Numbered from the stretch's first letter, positions 53,400 through 62,304 are shown. The stretch: 64,000 nucleotides of DNA from an uncultured SAR116 cluster alpha proteobacterium (GCA_902558885.1 CACEFQ010000004.1:62001-126000); one strand, 5' to 3'. Notes: generated by a model from the letters alone, not told the origin. Numbers and translations are program-made.

Positions 53400-56263
53400 C
53401 TCTCTAAAGTAATAGTTTCATTAAGATATTTTTGATAAGAAGAATGCATTTCTAAAAATGCATAAATTTCAGTTTCAGTATTACTTGCATTTATATTTTG
53501 AAGATTTGAGATAGCATCTTTGACTGTTACAAAGTTACTTTCATCTTCTATTAATGGATCAATGTTCAAAAAAAAGTTCTTTTTTAGAGATCCTATTATA
53601 ATAACTCGTTTTCTTCTTTGGGGCACACCAAAATGACAGGCGTTTAAGACTTGTGAACTTACATTATATCCAAGAGTTGAAAATTCATTTATTATTGATT
53701 TAAATGTTTTTCCTTTATCTGTTGATAAAAGACCTAAAACATTTTCAAAAACAAAAACTTTAGGTTTAATTTTATTAACTAAATCAACAAACTCTTTAAA
53801 TAACTTATTACGAGGATCATCAACCAATCTCCTTCCAGCAGTAGAAAACCCTTGGCAAGGAGGACCACCACAAATAAAGTCTATCTTAATATTCTTAATT
53901 TTATCTAAAATTAAATTTTTGGTTTCTTCCAAACATATATCACCTAATATAAACTCACTTTTGGAATGATTAAATTTATATGTGTTGCCTGCATGAGAAG
54001 AAAAGTCATTTGCTACAATTATTTTAAAACCTGCCTTTTTAAATCCTTCACTTAGACCACCAGCACCACAGAACAAACTTATAACATTTCCTAATCCAAA
54101 TTCATTTTTCAAATATTTAGCAATAACATAAGATAAAATTGGCGGGACAGCATTTCCAATTTGATTTGCAATTGCAGACTTTGAACCAAAAAATTGATAA
54201 TTATCAGTAAATGATTGTAACCTTGCTGCTTCTCTAGGACTAATTAATCTGTGCAAAGGGTTATCTGATTTACTATCATTTGGATGTATATATGTACCAT
54301 TTCCAGGTCTAGTTATGTAAGTTCCAATTGTGTAAGACGGTTTATCCCATCTTAATCGCCCGTAATATGTTGTTCTTCCACCTGTTTGTCTGATTTTTTC
54401 TAATCTTTGGGATGGTATAGAAATTGGAATATTTTTCCAATTACCCCCCTCTGGTATTGATTTGACCATTTTCAAATCTATGTCGCTTAACTTATTAATA
54501 GTATGATTTGTAATTTTTGTTCTACTATTTGAAATTTGATCTTTCATTTTTTCTACATTTTTATCTGAATAATTCTTCAAAATTTCTAAAATTTCACTTT
54601 CATTTAATCCATAATTTTGGAAAATTAAAATGTTAAGATCTATAACTTTATTTAAGTTACCAGAATTAATTTCTGAAACATAATTAATTAGTTTTTTATT
54701 ATTAGATAATAAAATATTGATTGGTAGTTCATCTAATTCATAATTATTAATATGATTATTACTACTAAATTTCCTAAATCTCCAGTCCATCAAATAAGAA
54801 TTTAAAATACCTAGAATTCCATCAATATTATAGTTTGCATTACATGAAATAAAATTACAGGAATTACCAAGAATATATTTTGGAGGTATTTTGGAAAACT
54901 TTAATCTTTTGTTTGTTAATTCATTAGAAATCTGATGACAAACTAATCTAAATTGATTTGATAATTGTGTTTTATTAGAATTTCTTAGAGTTAAAAAATC
55001 TTTTCTTACAAATTTATTATTTTCTCTAAAAGACCATTCATTTAAATTTTTTCCCTGTATCAGGTTATTTTTAGTTTTATTCTCACAAATGTATTTTTTG
55101 TCTAGGGTTAAATCCAACTCTCCTCTTAGATTTAAGATTCCAGATAAATCTTTTATTTTTTTATACTTATGTATCTTTTTAAGGATATTTAAGTCGATCT
55201 GACTTAATTTTACTAGAGAAAAATTACTGTCTATGATTTCAAATTCATTGAAATTAAAAATGATTTCTTTATCTGATTTTTTATCAGAATAATTAATTAA
55301 TGAAATCTGGTTGTTTGGATTATTTGATTTTTTTGATCCAAAAAAACACATGGATTGGGATACAGATTTGAATTCTTTTGACTCTTCATTTAACAAAAAA
55401 ATTTGTTTAACAATTGTATTTTTAAAAATTAATTTTCTTAGTTTCATTGAAGTATAATCGGACAATATAGTAGAAGGTATAATAATACCAACACATGCCT
55501 CTTTGTTGGTAAACCTTTCATATATTAATTCAACAAATACTTTATATAGATTTAATGTGCCTAGTTGATAATTAAATTCTTTCCTTAAATTATTATTAAT
55601 TTCTGAATAATATTTTTTGTACTCCTCATATTTCTTTCCTTCAAATTCTTTTGAGGTTACTTTAAGATTCCTAAATGGTGGATTTGTTAGGATAATATCA
55701 AATAAAAGTTCTTTACCAAAAACAGAAGAAAAGTTCCTTAATACATTATTTTTATTATGGATTATGTTACCTTTGAAAATATTCTTTTTTGATATTTCAA
55801 ATTTTATATCAAACCTAATTTCAATAAATTTTTGAATAATTTTTTTTGCTATATTTATTGCTTCAACATCTATATCTGCAATATAAATTTTCTCAAGAAA
55901 CTGGAGCGTATGAACTTTATTTAACTTAAAATTTGCTTTAATATAATCTAAATAAGTAATTACAAATATACCCAAACCTACACAAGGTTCAAAAAAATAT
56001 TTTTCATGAATATTTTTTTTTACATATTGTAAAGTTTCAACTGTGATATTAAACGCCGTCTTAAAGTTTGTGTAATATATACCATGAAGTTTTCGTTCAG
56101 TTGTTTTAGAAATTATCTGATTATCTTTAAAATTTTCATAAAACTCTAAAATTTCATTAATTTGATTTATATAATTAGATTTTGAAATTTTTCTAATCAT
56201 AGAATCTATTTCACTTAAAAAAGTATTTTTATTAATAGAAATAGTTGATGTTTTCTTTATCAT
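53321..56263 (-). CDS. Fused N6-adenine and circularly permuted C5-cytosine DNA methyltransferase
   Basis: The 980-aa protein holds two methyltransferases. The N-terminal part (to about 600) is an N6-adenine type with motif I 'FFEPCVGLGIF' (about 90) and motif IV 'LTNPPF' (about 190), followed by a TaqI/Eco57I-like specificity region. The C-terminal third is a C5-cytosine enzyme. Its motifs run IX ('REAARLQSF', about 678) and X ('QIGNAVPP', about 700), then I ('LFCGAGGLSEGF', about 730), IV ('GGPPCQGFSTAGRR', catalytic Cys about 803), VI ('FENV') and VIII ('PQRRKRVIIIG'). This order is a circular permutation. Alw26I/Eco31I/Esp3I systems are known to methylate A on one strand and C on the other, which fits this fusion. 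It converges on and overlaps the nuclease gene. Confidence 0.93.
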   Translation of the reverse strand: MIKKTSTISINKNTFLSEIDSMIRKISKSNYINQINEILEFYENFKDNQIISKTTERKLHGIYYTNFKTAFNITVETLQYVKKNIHEKYFFEPCVGLGIFVITYLDYIKANFKLNKVHTLQFLEKIYIADIDVEAINIAKKIIQKFIEIRFDIKFEISKKNIFKGNIIHNKNNVLRNFSSVFGKELLFDIILTNPPFRNLKVTSKEFEGKKYEEYKKYYSEINNNLRKEFNYQLGTLNLYKVFVELIYERFTNKEACVGIIIPSTILSDYTSMKLRKLIFKNTIVKQIFLLNEESKEFKSVSQSMCFFGSKKSNNPNNQISLINYSDKKSDKEIIFNFNEFEIIDSNFSLVKLSQIDLNILKKIHKYKKIKDLSGILNLRGELDLTLDKKYICENKTKNNLIQGKNLNEWSFRENNKFVRKDFLTLRNSNKTQLSNQFRLVCHQISNELTNKRLKFSKIPPKYILGNSCNFISCNANYNIDGILGILNSYLMDWRFRKFSSNNHINNYELDELPINILLSNNKKLINYVSEINSGNLNKVIDLNILIFQNYGLNESEILEILKNYSDKNVEKMKDQISNSRTKITNHTINKLSDIDLKMVKSIPEGGNWKNIPISIPSQRLEKIRQTGGRTTYYGRLRWDKPSYTIGTYITRPGNGTYIHPNDSKSDNPLHRLISPREAARLQSFTDNYQFFGSKSAIANQIGNAVPPILSYVIAKYLKNEFGLGNVISLFCGAGGLSEGFKKAGFKIIVANDFSSHAGNTYKFNHSKSEFILGDICLEETKNLILDKIKNIKIDFICGGPPCQGFSTAGRRLVDDPRNKLFKEFVDLVNKIKPKVFVFENVLGLLSTDKGKTFKSIINEFSTLGYNVSSQVLNACHFGVPQRRKRVIIIGSLKKNFFLNIDPLIEDESNFVTVKDAISNLQNINASNTETEIYAFLEMHSSYQKYLNETITLESYLNSISKKEAFNSKTLFSKSLLSSN

Positions 56264-56541
56264 TTTAAATATACATTTTAGGTTGAATAATACTTCAGTT
56301 GATTAATTAAAAAATGTCATGTTTTTATTTTATATTTTAACTAATAAAGAATAAAAATAAATATTAGAATTAAACATATCATTAACAAAAACTTTTCAGC
56401 ACCAAAACTAATTCTGAATCTATTATACAGTTACTGAATGGTTCGGAAGAGTATTTATAATTATCTTCAAATTAATTTAAAAAAAGTCTTTTTTTATTAT
56501 AAAAATATCAATTGTCGGTTTAATTTTAAGAGTTTCTGTTA

Positions 56542-56730
56542 CTATTTGTTTTTCTTTTTTTCTAACCTCCAGAGAACAAAGAATAAAATTATAAGTGCTG
56601 GTTGCAAAATTACAAATATAAGAATATTTGCTAGGTAATACCCATATCCAAACTCCCCTGGACTGCCTCCAATTACCTGCAGCACATAAACGCAAAACAT
56701 AAAAAAATCAGTAACTAATTTCTCAAACAT
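56542..56730 (-). CDS. Small membrane protein (62 aa)
   Basis: The protein is almost entirely one to two transmembrane stretches: 'FEKLVTDFFMFCVYVLQVIGG' (about 2-22), then 'SPGEFGYGYYLANILIFVILQP' and 'LIILFFVLWRLEKKKNK' with a basic cytoplasmic end. There is no strong ribosome-binding site, but an alternative frame of the same DNA (56477-56695) is less protein-like. It lies 79 bp downstream of the next small gene, on the same strand. Function unknown. Confidence 0.5.
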   Translation of the reverse strand: MFEKLVTDFFMFCVYVLQVIGGSPGEFGYGYYLANILIFVILQPALIILFFVLWRLEKKKNK

Positions 56731-56809
56731 ATTTTTTCAACTATAACGGTCTTTTAACATTATTCTACGGATAACGGGAATGCAAGATTTTGAGGTTGTT
56801 CGTTTAATA

Positions 56810-57202
56810 TTATTTGAAGCAGCGCCCAGTTGTGATCGTATTTTCTAATTCTAAATATCCACCAGAAAAAAATATATTAAAGTTGCCGGTATTTTTTTCA
56901 TAATGGATTATTTGCAACGTGGTCGCGCTAAATTCAGAAATGCCAACAAACCTTTTATCATTTTGGTAAGCAATTTTAAATTCTTTTTCCCACTTTTGAT
57001 TATGTTGTGTGTAAACATAAGTAATGGTTCTACTATCTTCTTTGATTAAAATTGTGGGGAAAATTTTTGGATGAGTTTTATAATCCTGAGATTTGTGAAT
57101 TCCCCACATAGCAAATGCTTCGCACGAAATTATAGTTTGTGAAGCAACTTGGGAACTTATCATTGTCAATAATAAAACCAACCAAATAATTGATTTTTTC
57201 AT
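56810..57202 (-). CDS. Small secreted protein (about 130 aa), unknown
   Basis: A signal peptide ('IIWLVLLLTMISSQVASQ') is followed by a globular domain with cysteines near both ends ('ISCEAFAMWG' and 'TTGRCFK'). The ORF track begins at 57220, but ATG 57202 overlaps the stop of the upstream small gene as ATGA. That overlap indicates coupled translation and supports the 'MKKSIIWL' start. The domain resembles small periplasmic proteins with a beta-sheet core, but I do not recognise the family. Confidence 0.65.
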   Translation of the reverse strand: MKKSIIWLVLLLTMISSQVASQTIISCEAFAMWGIHKSQDYKTHPKIFPTILIKEDSRTITYVYTQHNQKWEKEFKIAYQNDKRFVGISEFSATTLQIIHYEKNTGNFNIFFSGGYLELENTITTGRCFK

Positions 57203-57471
57203 TTCGTAAACTCCTTCCACACCTTACCTTGGATAAGAGGATATTTTAAAATAACAACATCATCATTTTTTTTATCTAAGTAATTTAAAGTTACATTACC
57301 ATCTAAAAAACTAAAACCTCTTAATTTAGGAACAGTATTTATTTCATTTAATTCATCTAAAGTATCTAAAAATTTCTCATCAAAACAAATTATTCCCTTA
57401 CCATTTGGATTACCAAATGAAGGAAAAGATTGAAGTATTAATATAATTGTTATGAGTAATAGTTTTTTCAT
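57199..57471 (-). CDS. Small secreted protein (90 aa), paralogue of the 49.8-kb gene
   Basis: The signal peptide ends 'LILQSFPSFG' and is followed by 'NPNGKGIICFDE', closely matching 'LLIQSFPSYG' and 'GKGIVC' of the protein at 49617-50120. The rest ('GFSFLDGNVTLNYLDKKNDDVV') is beta-rich. Its start codon overlaps the stop of a 48-aa ORF as TAATG, and its stop overlaps the next start as ATGA. The three genes therefore appear to be translated together. Confidence 0.6.
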   Translation of the reverse strand: MKKLLLITIILILQSFPSFGNPNGKGIICFDEKFLDTLDELNEINTVPKLRGFSFLDGNVTLNYLDKKNDDVVILKYPLIQGKVWKEFTK

Positions 57472-57617
57472 TATTCATTGTCCTTATTTGGATTTTTAAT
57501 CCAAAGAGTCAATTTCCCAAAACACAACCAATTGAATATTATAATTAGTGATATAAATCCTAAATTTACTAAAAGAATAAAAAGTATACCTTCTAAATCT
57601 ATTCCACAGTATCCCAC
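57471..57617 (-). CDS. Small membrane ORF (48 aa), GTG start
   Basis: Too short for the ORF track. From GTG 57617 it reads 'GYCGIDLEGILFILLVNLGF', then 'ISLIIIFNWLCFGKLTLWIK' and 'NPNKDNE', with one to two transmembrane helices and a Trp/Lys-rich end. An AGGA lies about 10 bases before the GTG. The stop overlaps the next start as TAATG. The frame is open and protein-like, and the overlap supports coding. The start lies inside the glmS-like repeat region. Confidence 0.5.
   Translation of the reverse strand: MGYCGIDLEGILFILLVNLGFISLIIIFNWLCFGKLTLWIKNPNKDNE
57599..57611. repeat. 13-bp copy of the glmS 3' end
   Basis: CTATTCCACAGTA at 57599-57611 is identical to 59075-59087, which encodes the last residues and stop of glmS on the minus strand. 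Close by, TAGGTTTCCTATAAAC (57618-57633) matches, in the other orientation, the glmS stop and following bases (59062-59077). The two matches next to each other are unlikely by chance. They suggest a partial duplication or insertion at the glmS end. Confidence 0.6.
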
Positions 57618-57647
57618 TAGGTTTCCTATAAACTAACCACCTAGTGG
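57614..57647. repeat. Perfect 8-bp inverted repeat at the edge of the glmS-like fragment
   Basis: CCACTAGG (57614-57621) and CCTAGTGG (57640-57647) are perfect reverse complements around an 18-base loop. The loop contains most of a 16-base match to the sequence just after the glmS stop codon. It may be a terminator-like hairpin, a recombination site or a transposon-end remnant. Confidence 0.5.
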
Positions 57648-57734
57648 AATTCCCTTTCCCACATCAAAGTCTACACTTTTCAATAGGGTAGCATCAGTTA
57701 AGTCGCACCCTTTCTTGTTGTCCCTTAAATTTTT
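57633..57734 (-). pseudogene. Possible pentapeptide-repeat-like gene remnant
   Basis: Between two stops the minus strand is open for 33 codons: 'NLRDNKKGCDLTDATLLKSV' then 'DFDVGKGIPLGG'. 'CDLTDATLLKSVDFD' resembles the A-(D/N)-L-x-x rhythm of pentapeptide repeats. No start codon or ribosome-binding site is apparent, so it is more likely a decayed tail of a lost gene than a working one. It ends within the repeat zone next to the arylsulfotransferase-like gene. Confidence 0.25.
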
Positions 57735-57795
57735 CTAATCAAAGACACCAAAGACAATTTGTATGTGGATTGCTGATTATTTTTAAAGTATTTTG

Positions 57796-58890
57796 TCAGT
57801 ATACTTTGGTTTTGACAACTTTATAAAGTGGTAAAAGACCACATTTCTCCTTAAATGTTTTATTTTTTTGCAACTCCCTCAAATCTCTAGAATGCAAATC
57901 GCTTTCAGCATCTTCTTTATGTTTCGCTAGATGCATTCTCTGGTAAATTTTGCCTTTTGTATCTATTTCAATAACATTACTTATAGATGTTATATTGAAC
58001 CGATCTTCACCTATTTTCTCTATTCCTCTGATAGTTCGAAATTGACCCTCTAACAAATGAGTTCTTTTATTATCATCGTCTATCAAAACTATGGAGTGCC
58101 GCAAATATCCCTTTTTTAGACGGCGATCAGAGGCGATATAACCGGCGTTAATTTTATGAGGTTCATGCACTAAATTTAAATTTTTAAAATATTCTATCGG
58201 TGTTCCGTCAGATCCAACGATTACAAACATTTGAAAATTCCTAAGCGATATAAGCGTGTTGCCATTATTATGTCGGTCTACACCATTTGCGTGTGCCCAA
58301 TCTATGCCATTTTTTTTAAGAGTTCCTCTCTTATACATAATTTCCACTCTTCTTTTTGAGAAATCTGTTAAAAACTTGTCCCTGTCAGGAAAATATTTTA
58401 CATGAGACCATTTCCAAACTATCTCCCCAGACTTGTTAATCTCCCTTACCTCGTCTTCACCCTTATTTACCCAACCTCTGGTATAAATATAGTTTCCATT
58501 AGGAAGCATATCGATATCATGCGAGATAAATTCATCCTCAACTATTGTCTTTAACCTTCCATCTCTTCCAAGTATATATGCACCCTGCCTGGGCAAAACA
58601 AACAGGAATTGGTCAGTAGATTTAAGATATTTAATATCTGCACCTTTACATATATTACTAGTTACTTGCAGGAGTGTTTTTGGAAACTCCCATTCCCATA
58701 TAACCTCACCATTCTTTGCAACTTCTACGATTCTATTTTTATTCGTAACTGTATCAACAAAAGCAAATGCTCGTTTGTCAGAAGATGGTTCACTGATAAC
58801 AACATTAAATAATTTTTCATTAGCAAAAGCACAAAAGTTGAAGCATAGAAAAAGAAAAATCACAAAAAATGATATTCTTTCAACTTTCAA
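57796..58890 (-). CDS. Arylsulfotransferase-like (ASST) beta-propeller, secreted
   Basis: The 364-aa protein has a signal peptide ('ISFFVIFLFLCFNFCAFANE') and repeats of a propeller. Its diagnostic stretches are 'ISHDIDMLPNGNYIYTRGWV' (about 122-141) and 'DWAHANGVDRHNNGNTLISLRN' (about 198-219), typical of the arylsulfotransferase/ASST family. Such enzymes move sulfate between phenolic donors and acceptors in the periplasm, but many members are uncharacterised. It has a clearly higher GC content than the flanking DNA, suggesting acquisition. It lies between the glmS end and the duplicated glmS fragments. Confidence 0.8.
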   Translation of the reverse strand: MKVERISFFVIFLFLCFNFCAFANEKLFNVVISEPSSDKRAFAFVDTVTNKNRIVEVAKNGEVIWEWEFPKTLLQVTSNICKGADIKYLKSTDQFLFVLPRQGAYILGRDGRLKTIVEDEFISHDIDMLPNGNYIYTRGWVNKGEDEVREINKSGEIVWKWSHVKYFPDRDKFLTDFSKRRVEIMYKRGTLKKNGIDWAHANGVDRHNNGNTLISLRNFQMFVIVGSDGTPIEYFKNLNLVHEPHKINAGYIASDRRLKKGYLRHSIVLIDDDNKRTHLLEGQFRTIRGIEKIGEDRFNITSISNVIEIDTKGKIYQRMHLAKHKEDAESDLHSRDLRELQKNKTFKEKCGLLPLYKVVKTKVY

Positions 58891-59074
58891 TTTTTTCTCC
58901 CAAAGATTATATTTTAGAAATATGGTATTTTATAAAATTTGACTTTGCAAATTAAGAATATTGAATTTTATGGATTTTTTTAAAATACAAACACTCCAAT
59001 AATTTAGTGTTCTAGTTTTTATAGAAATTGAAACTAAACACCTGAAGTTGTAAATGATTTGGTTTATAGGAAAC

Positions 59075-60922
59075 CTATTCCACAGTAACTGATTTTGCTA
59101 AATTCCTTGGCTGATCAACATCAGTGCCTCTTTCATTAGCCACGTGATAAGCTAATAACTGAGCTGGAATTGCCATAAGAAATGGTGATAATAATGATTT
59201 AAAGTCAGTTTCAAAATTTGGTATTTCTATTTTGTAATGAGCAAAAGGAGCCTTTTTAATACAATCTCTATCTGCAATCAAAATAATTTTTGCACCTCTT
59301 GAGTAAGCTTCCTGCAGATTACTGATTGCTTTATCTTCATTACCATCTGATACTAAAAACATAATTACTGGCACTTGGTCTTCTATAAGTGCAATTGGAC
59401 CATGTTTCATTTCACCAGCTGCAAATCCTTCAGCATGAATATAACTAATTTCTTTGAGTTTCAATGCACCCTCTAATGCAAGAGGGTACAAAAGCCCCCT
59501 TCCAAGAAAGATTATGCTTTTTGCATTTTTTATATTCTGAGCTACGGACTTTATTTCATTTTCCATATTTAACATTTCTGCAATAGCACTAGGCAATGAA
59601 AGTATATAAGAACAAATTTTTTGCAATTGTTCTTGTGTAACAATATTAAATTTTTTCCCAAGAGCAACAGCAATCATAAACAAAATAACTAACTGAGACG
59701 TAAAAGATTTTGTACTTGCTACCCCTATTTCTGCTCCTGCTCTAGTATATAAACTATAATTGGCTTCCCTATCTATTGTGCTACCTTCAACATTTACAAT
59801 TGCATTAGTATTTAATCCAAGTTCTTTACCATGCCTTAATGCCATAAGCGTATCCAAACTTTCACCAGACTGTGAAATTACTAACATAGCACTTTGACCA
59901 AAAACAGAAGGTTTTCGATATCTATATTCTGATGCTAAATCAATTATAACTGGTAAATCAGCAAGTTGTTCTATCCAATATTTACCAACCATCGCAGCAT
60001 AATAGCTTGTCCCAGCAGCAGATATGAGCAGTGTATTTTTATTTTTAAAACCTAATTTATTTAGATCTATGTTTATTTCATAGCTATTTTTGATAAAAGT
60101 TGAAATTATTTGAGGAATTACTGAAGGTTGTTCAAATATTTCCTTTTCCATAAAGTGTCTATAACCACCTTTTGTAATTAAACCAATTTCAGCTTTGATA
60201 TTGATAATTTTTCTATCAACATTCTCTTCATTAATATTAAAAATCCTAACATTGTCCAAATCAATTAATGCATGATCACCGTCTTCTAGGTAAATTATCC
60301 TTTGCGTTAAATGATCTATTGAGTGAGCGTCTGATCCAACAAAATTCGATTTTTCACCTAAACCAATGGCTAAAGGTGATGAATTTCTTGATACAAAAAG
60401 TTCATTTGGAAAGTCTAAACTCATTGCAACAAAAGCAAATGCACCTTTTATATCTTTTAAGACAAGTCTACCTGCTTGCAAAAAGTTATTTCCTAATTTT
60501 ATATATTTCATAAAAAGATGTGGCAATACCTCAGTGTCTGTCTGACTTTTAAAAACATATCCATCTGAAATAAGTTGATTTTTTATAGATTCATAATTTT
60601 CAATAATCCCATTATGAACAACAGCTACTTTAGATTCGCTAGTCAATGGATGAGCATTTTTAACATTAACATTTCCATGTGTAGCCCACCTTGTATGACC
60701 AATAGCTATTGAAGAATCGGATTGTAAATTTGCTTTGGATACTTTACTTAACTCTTCAATTAAATTTATTAATTTACCTTCTGATTTAATAGTATGGAGG
60801 GCTCCACCTGAAACTGAAGCAATACCAGCAGAATCATAACCTCTATATTCAAGTTTTTTTAATCCTTCAACAACGAGATCACTTGCATTCTGTTTTCCGA
60901 TTACTGCAACAACACCGCACAT
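59075..60922 (-). CDS. glmS: Glucosamine--fructose-6-phosphate aminotransferase (isomerizing)
   Basis: GlmS makes glucosamine 6-phosphate from fructose 6-phosphate and glutamine, the first step towards UDP-GlcNAc. The N-terminal glutaminase starts at 'MCGVVAVIG' with the nucleophile Cys, and has 'GHTRWATHG' and 'HNGIIENY'. The two SIS domains carry 'AAGTSYYAAM', 'SQSGESLDTL' and the ending 'NLAKSVTVE'. The ORF track starts at 60964. I place the start at ATG 60922, preceded by AAAAGGGG (615 aa). It is divergent from glmU, the next pathway enzyme, with 92 bp between starts. The 3' end is the classic Tn7-type target. Confidence 0.98.
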   Translation of the reverse strand: MCGVVAVIGKQNASDLVVEGLKKLEYRGYDSAGIASVSGGALHTIKSEGKLINLIEELSKVSKANLQSDSSIAIGHTRWATHGNVNVKNAHPLTSESKVAVVHNGIIENYESIKNQLISDGYVFKSQTDTEVLPHLFMKYIKLGNNFLQAGRLVLKDIKGAFAFVAMSLDFPNELFVSRNSSPLAIGLGEKSNFVGSDAHSIDHLTQRIIYLEDGDHALIDLDNVRIFNINEENVDRKIINIKAEIGLITKGGYRHFMEKEIFEQPSVIPQIISTFIKNSYEINIDLNKLGFKNKNTLLISAAGTSYYAAMVGKYWIEQLADLPVIIDLASEYRYRKPSVFGQSAMLVISQSGESLDTLMALRHGKELGLNTNAIVNVEGSTIDREANYSLYTRAGAEIGVASTKSFTSQLVILFMIAVALGKKFNIVTQEQLQKICSYILSLPSAIAEMLNMENEIKSVAQNIKNAKSIIFLGRGLLYPLALEGALKLKEISYIHAEGFAAGEMKHGPIALIEDQVPVIMFLVSDGNEDKAISNLQEAYSRGAKIILIADRDCIKKAPFAHYKIEIPNFETDFKSLLSPFLMAIPAQLLAYHVANERGTDVDQPRNLAKSVTVE

Positions 60923-61014
60923 TTTGTACCCCTTTTTATAAAGTTTAATTAATATAATTTTCAACGTAAATTTTAAAGCTTTATATTTGCAAACTTAAGA
61001 GATATAACATTTTT

Positions 61015-62304
61015 ATGGAAATTTGTTCAATTATATTAAGTGCAGGAAAAGGAAGTAGGATGCTATCAAGTATACCTAAACCTTTACATTTAATTTCTGG
61101 GAAGACTATGCTTCAATGGGTCATTGACGCTAATAAATCTGCTGGAATAAAAAAATCGGTAATTGTTATCCCAAAAGAATTTGATAAATTAGAAATAAAT
61201 AATTACATGATCAAGGCAATCCAAAAAAAGCCTTTGGGCACAGGTGATGCTGTTAAAAAGGGGATTGCTTTGCTCAAAAACTTTGAGGGTGTTGTACTTA
61301 TATGTTTTGCAGATACTCCCTTTATATCTTCTAAGACACTTAAAAAAATTGTGAAATCTTTTAATAATGGTAATGATCTGGTACTAACAGGCTTTAAAAA
61401 AAATGAGAAGAATAAATATGGCAAAATAATTTTTGATCAAAAGAAAAAACCTTGTGAAATTTTGGAATATAAAGACACCAAAAACAAAAAAATAAATTCA
61501 AATTTCTGTAACGGTGGAATTATGGGAATACATAGTTCTTGTCTAAAACACCTAGATAAAATTAAAAAAAATTCACTTTCAGGAGAATATTACCTAACAG
61601 ATATTGTAAAGATTTTGAGTAATGAAAATAAAAAAATAACATTTATTGAAATTGATGAAGAAGAGATAATAGGAATTAACAGTCAACTAGACTTGTCAAT
61701 TGCAGAGAGTATTTCGCAAAATTTAATCCGTAAGAAGGCTATGATGAATGGGGTCAGGTTAATTGACCCTAATTCTACCTTTATTAATCATGATACAAAA
61801 TTTGGTAAAGATGTAATAGTACAACCTAATGTGGTATTTGGAAACAATGTAGTTATCGAATCATTTGTTGAAATTAAATCTTTTTCACACATAGAAGAAT
61901 GTAGAATTAAAAAAGGTTCAAAAATCGGACCTTTTGCAAGGATTAGAGGTGGAACTATTATTGGGGAGAAATCTAAAGTTGGTAATTTTGTTGAAATCAA
62001 AAAAAGTAACATATCCGAAAAAGTTAAAATTAATCACTTGTCATATGTTGGTGACACTGAAATAGGATCTTCAACTAATATCGGGGCCGGTACAATTACA
62101 TGTAATTTCGATGGCAAAAATAAAAATAAAACAAAAATAGGCAAAAATTCTTTTGTTGGCTCAAACTCAACAATTATAGCTCCAATTAAAATAGGTGACA
62201 ACGTGACAATGGGTGCAGGAAGTGTTTTTAATAAAAATGTACCTAATAATTATCTTTCAATTGGTAGAGCCTATCAAATAAATAAAAAAAATAAAAAAAA
62301 TTAA
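61015..62304 (+). CDS. glmU: Bifunctional UDP-GlcNAc pyrophosphorylase/glucosamine-1-P acetyltransferase
   Basis: GlmU acetylates glucosamine 1-phosphate and joins it to UTP to give UDP-GlcNAc. The N-terminal uridylyltransferase has 'ILSAGKGSRM' (about 6-15), 'KPLGTGDAVKKG' and 'FADTPF'. From about 250, left-handed beta-helix hexapeptide repeats follow with 'RIRGGTIIGEKSKVGNFVEIK', 'NHLSYVGDTEIG', 'NIGAGTITCNFDGKNKNKTKIG' and 'GAGSVF'. At 429 aa it is slightly short but complete. It is next to glmS, so both pathway steps are together. It overlaps the end of the following minus-strand gene by four bases. Confidence 0.97.
   Translation: MEICSIILSAGKGSRMLSSIPKPLHLISGKTMLQWVIDANKSAGIKKSVIVIPKEFDKLEINNYMIKAIQKKPLGTGDAVKKGIALLKNFEGVVLICFADTPFISSKTLKKIVKSFNNGNDLVLTGFKKNEKNKYGKIIFDQKKKPCEILEYKDTKNKKINSNFCNGGIMGIHSSCLKHLDKIKKNSLSGEYYLTDIVKILSNENKKITFIEIDEEEIIGINSQLDLSIAESISQNLIRKKAMMNGVRLIDPNSTFINHDTKFGKDVIVQPNVVFGNNVVIESFVEIKSFSHIEECRIKKGSKIGPFARIRGGTIIGEKSKVGNFVEIKKSNISEKVKINHLSYVGDTEIGSSTNIGAGTITCNFDGKNKNKTKIGKNSFVGSNSTIIAPIKIGDNVTMGAGSVFNKNVPNNYLSIGRAYQINKKNKKN

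Noticed and set aside
56477-56695. Alternative 72-aa minus-strand frame overlapping the 62-aa small membrane protein
   Set aside because: Its sequence is mixed and does not look like a coherent protein, whereas the other frame is a regular transmembrane protein.
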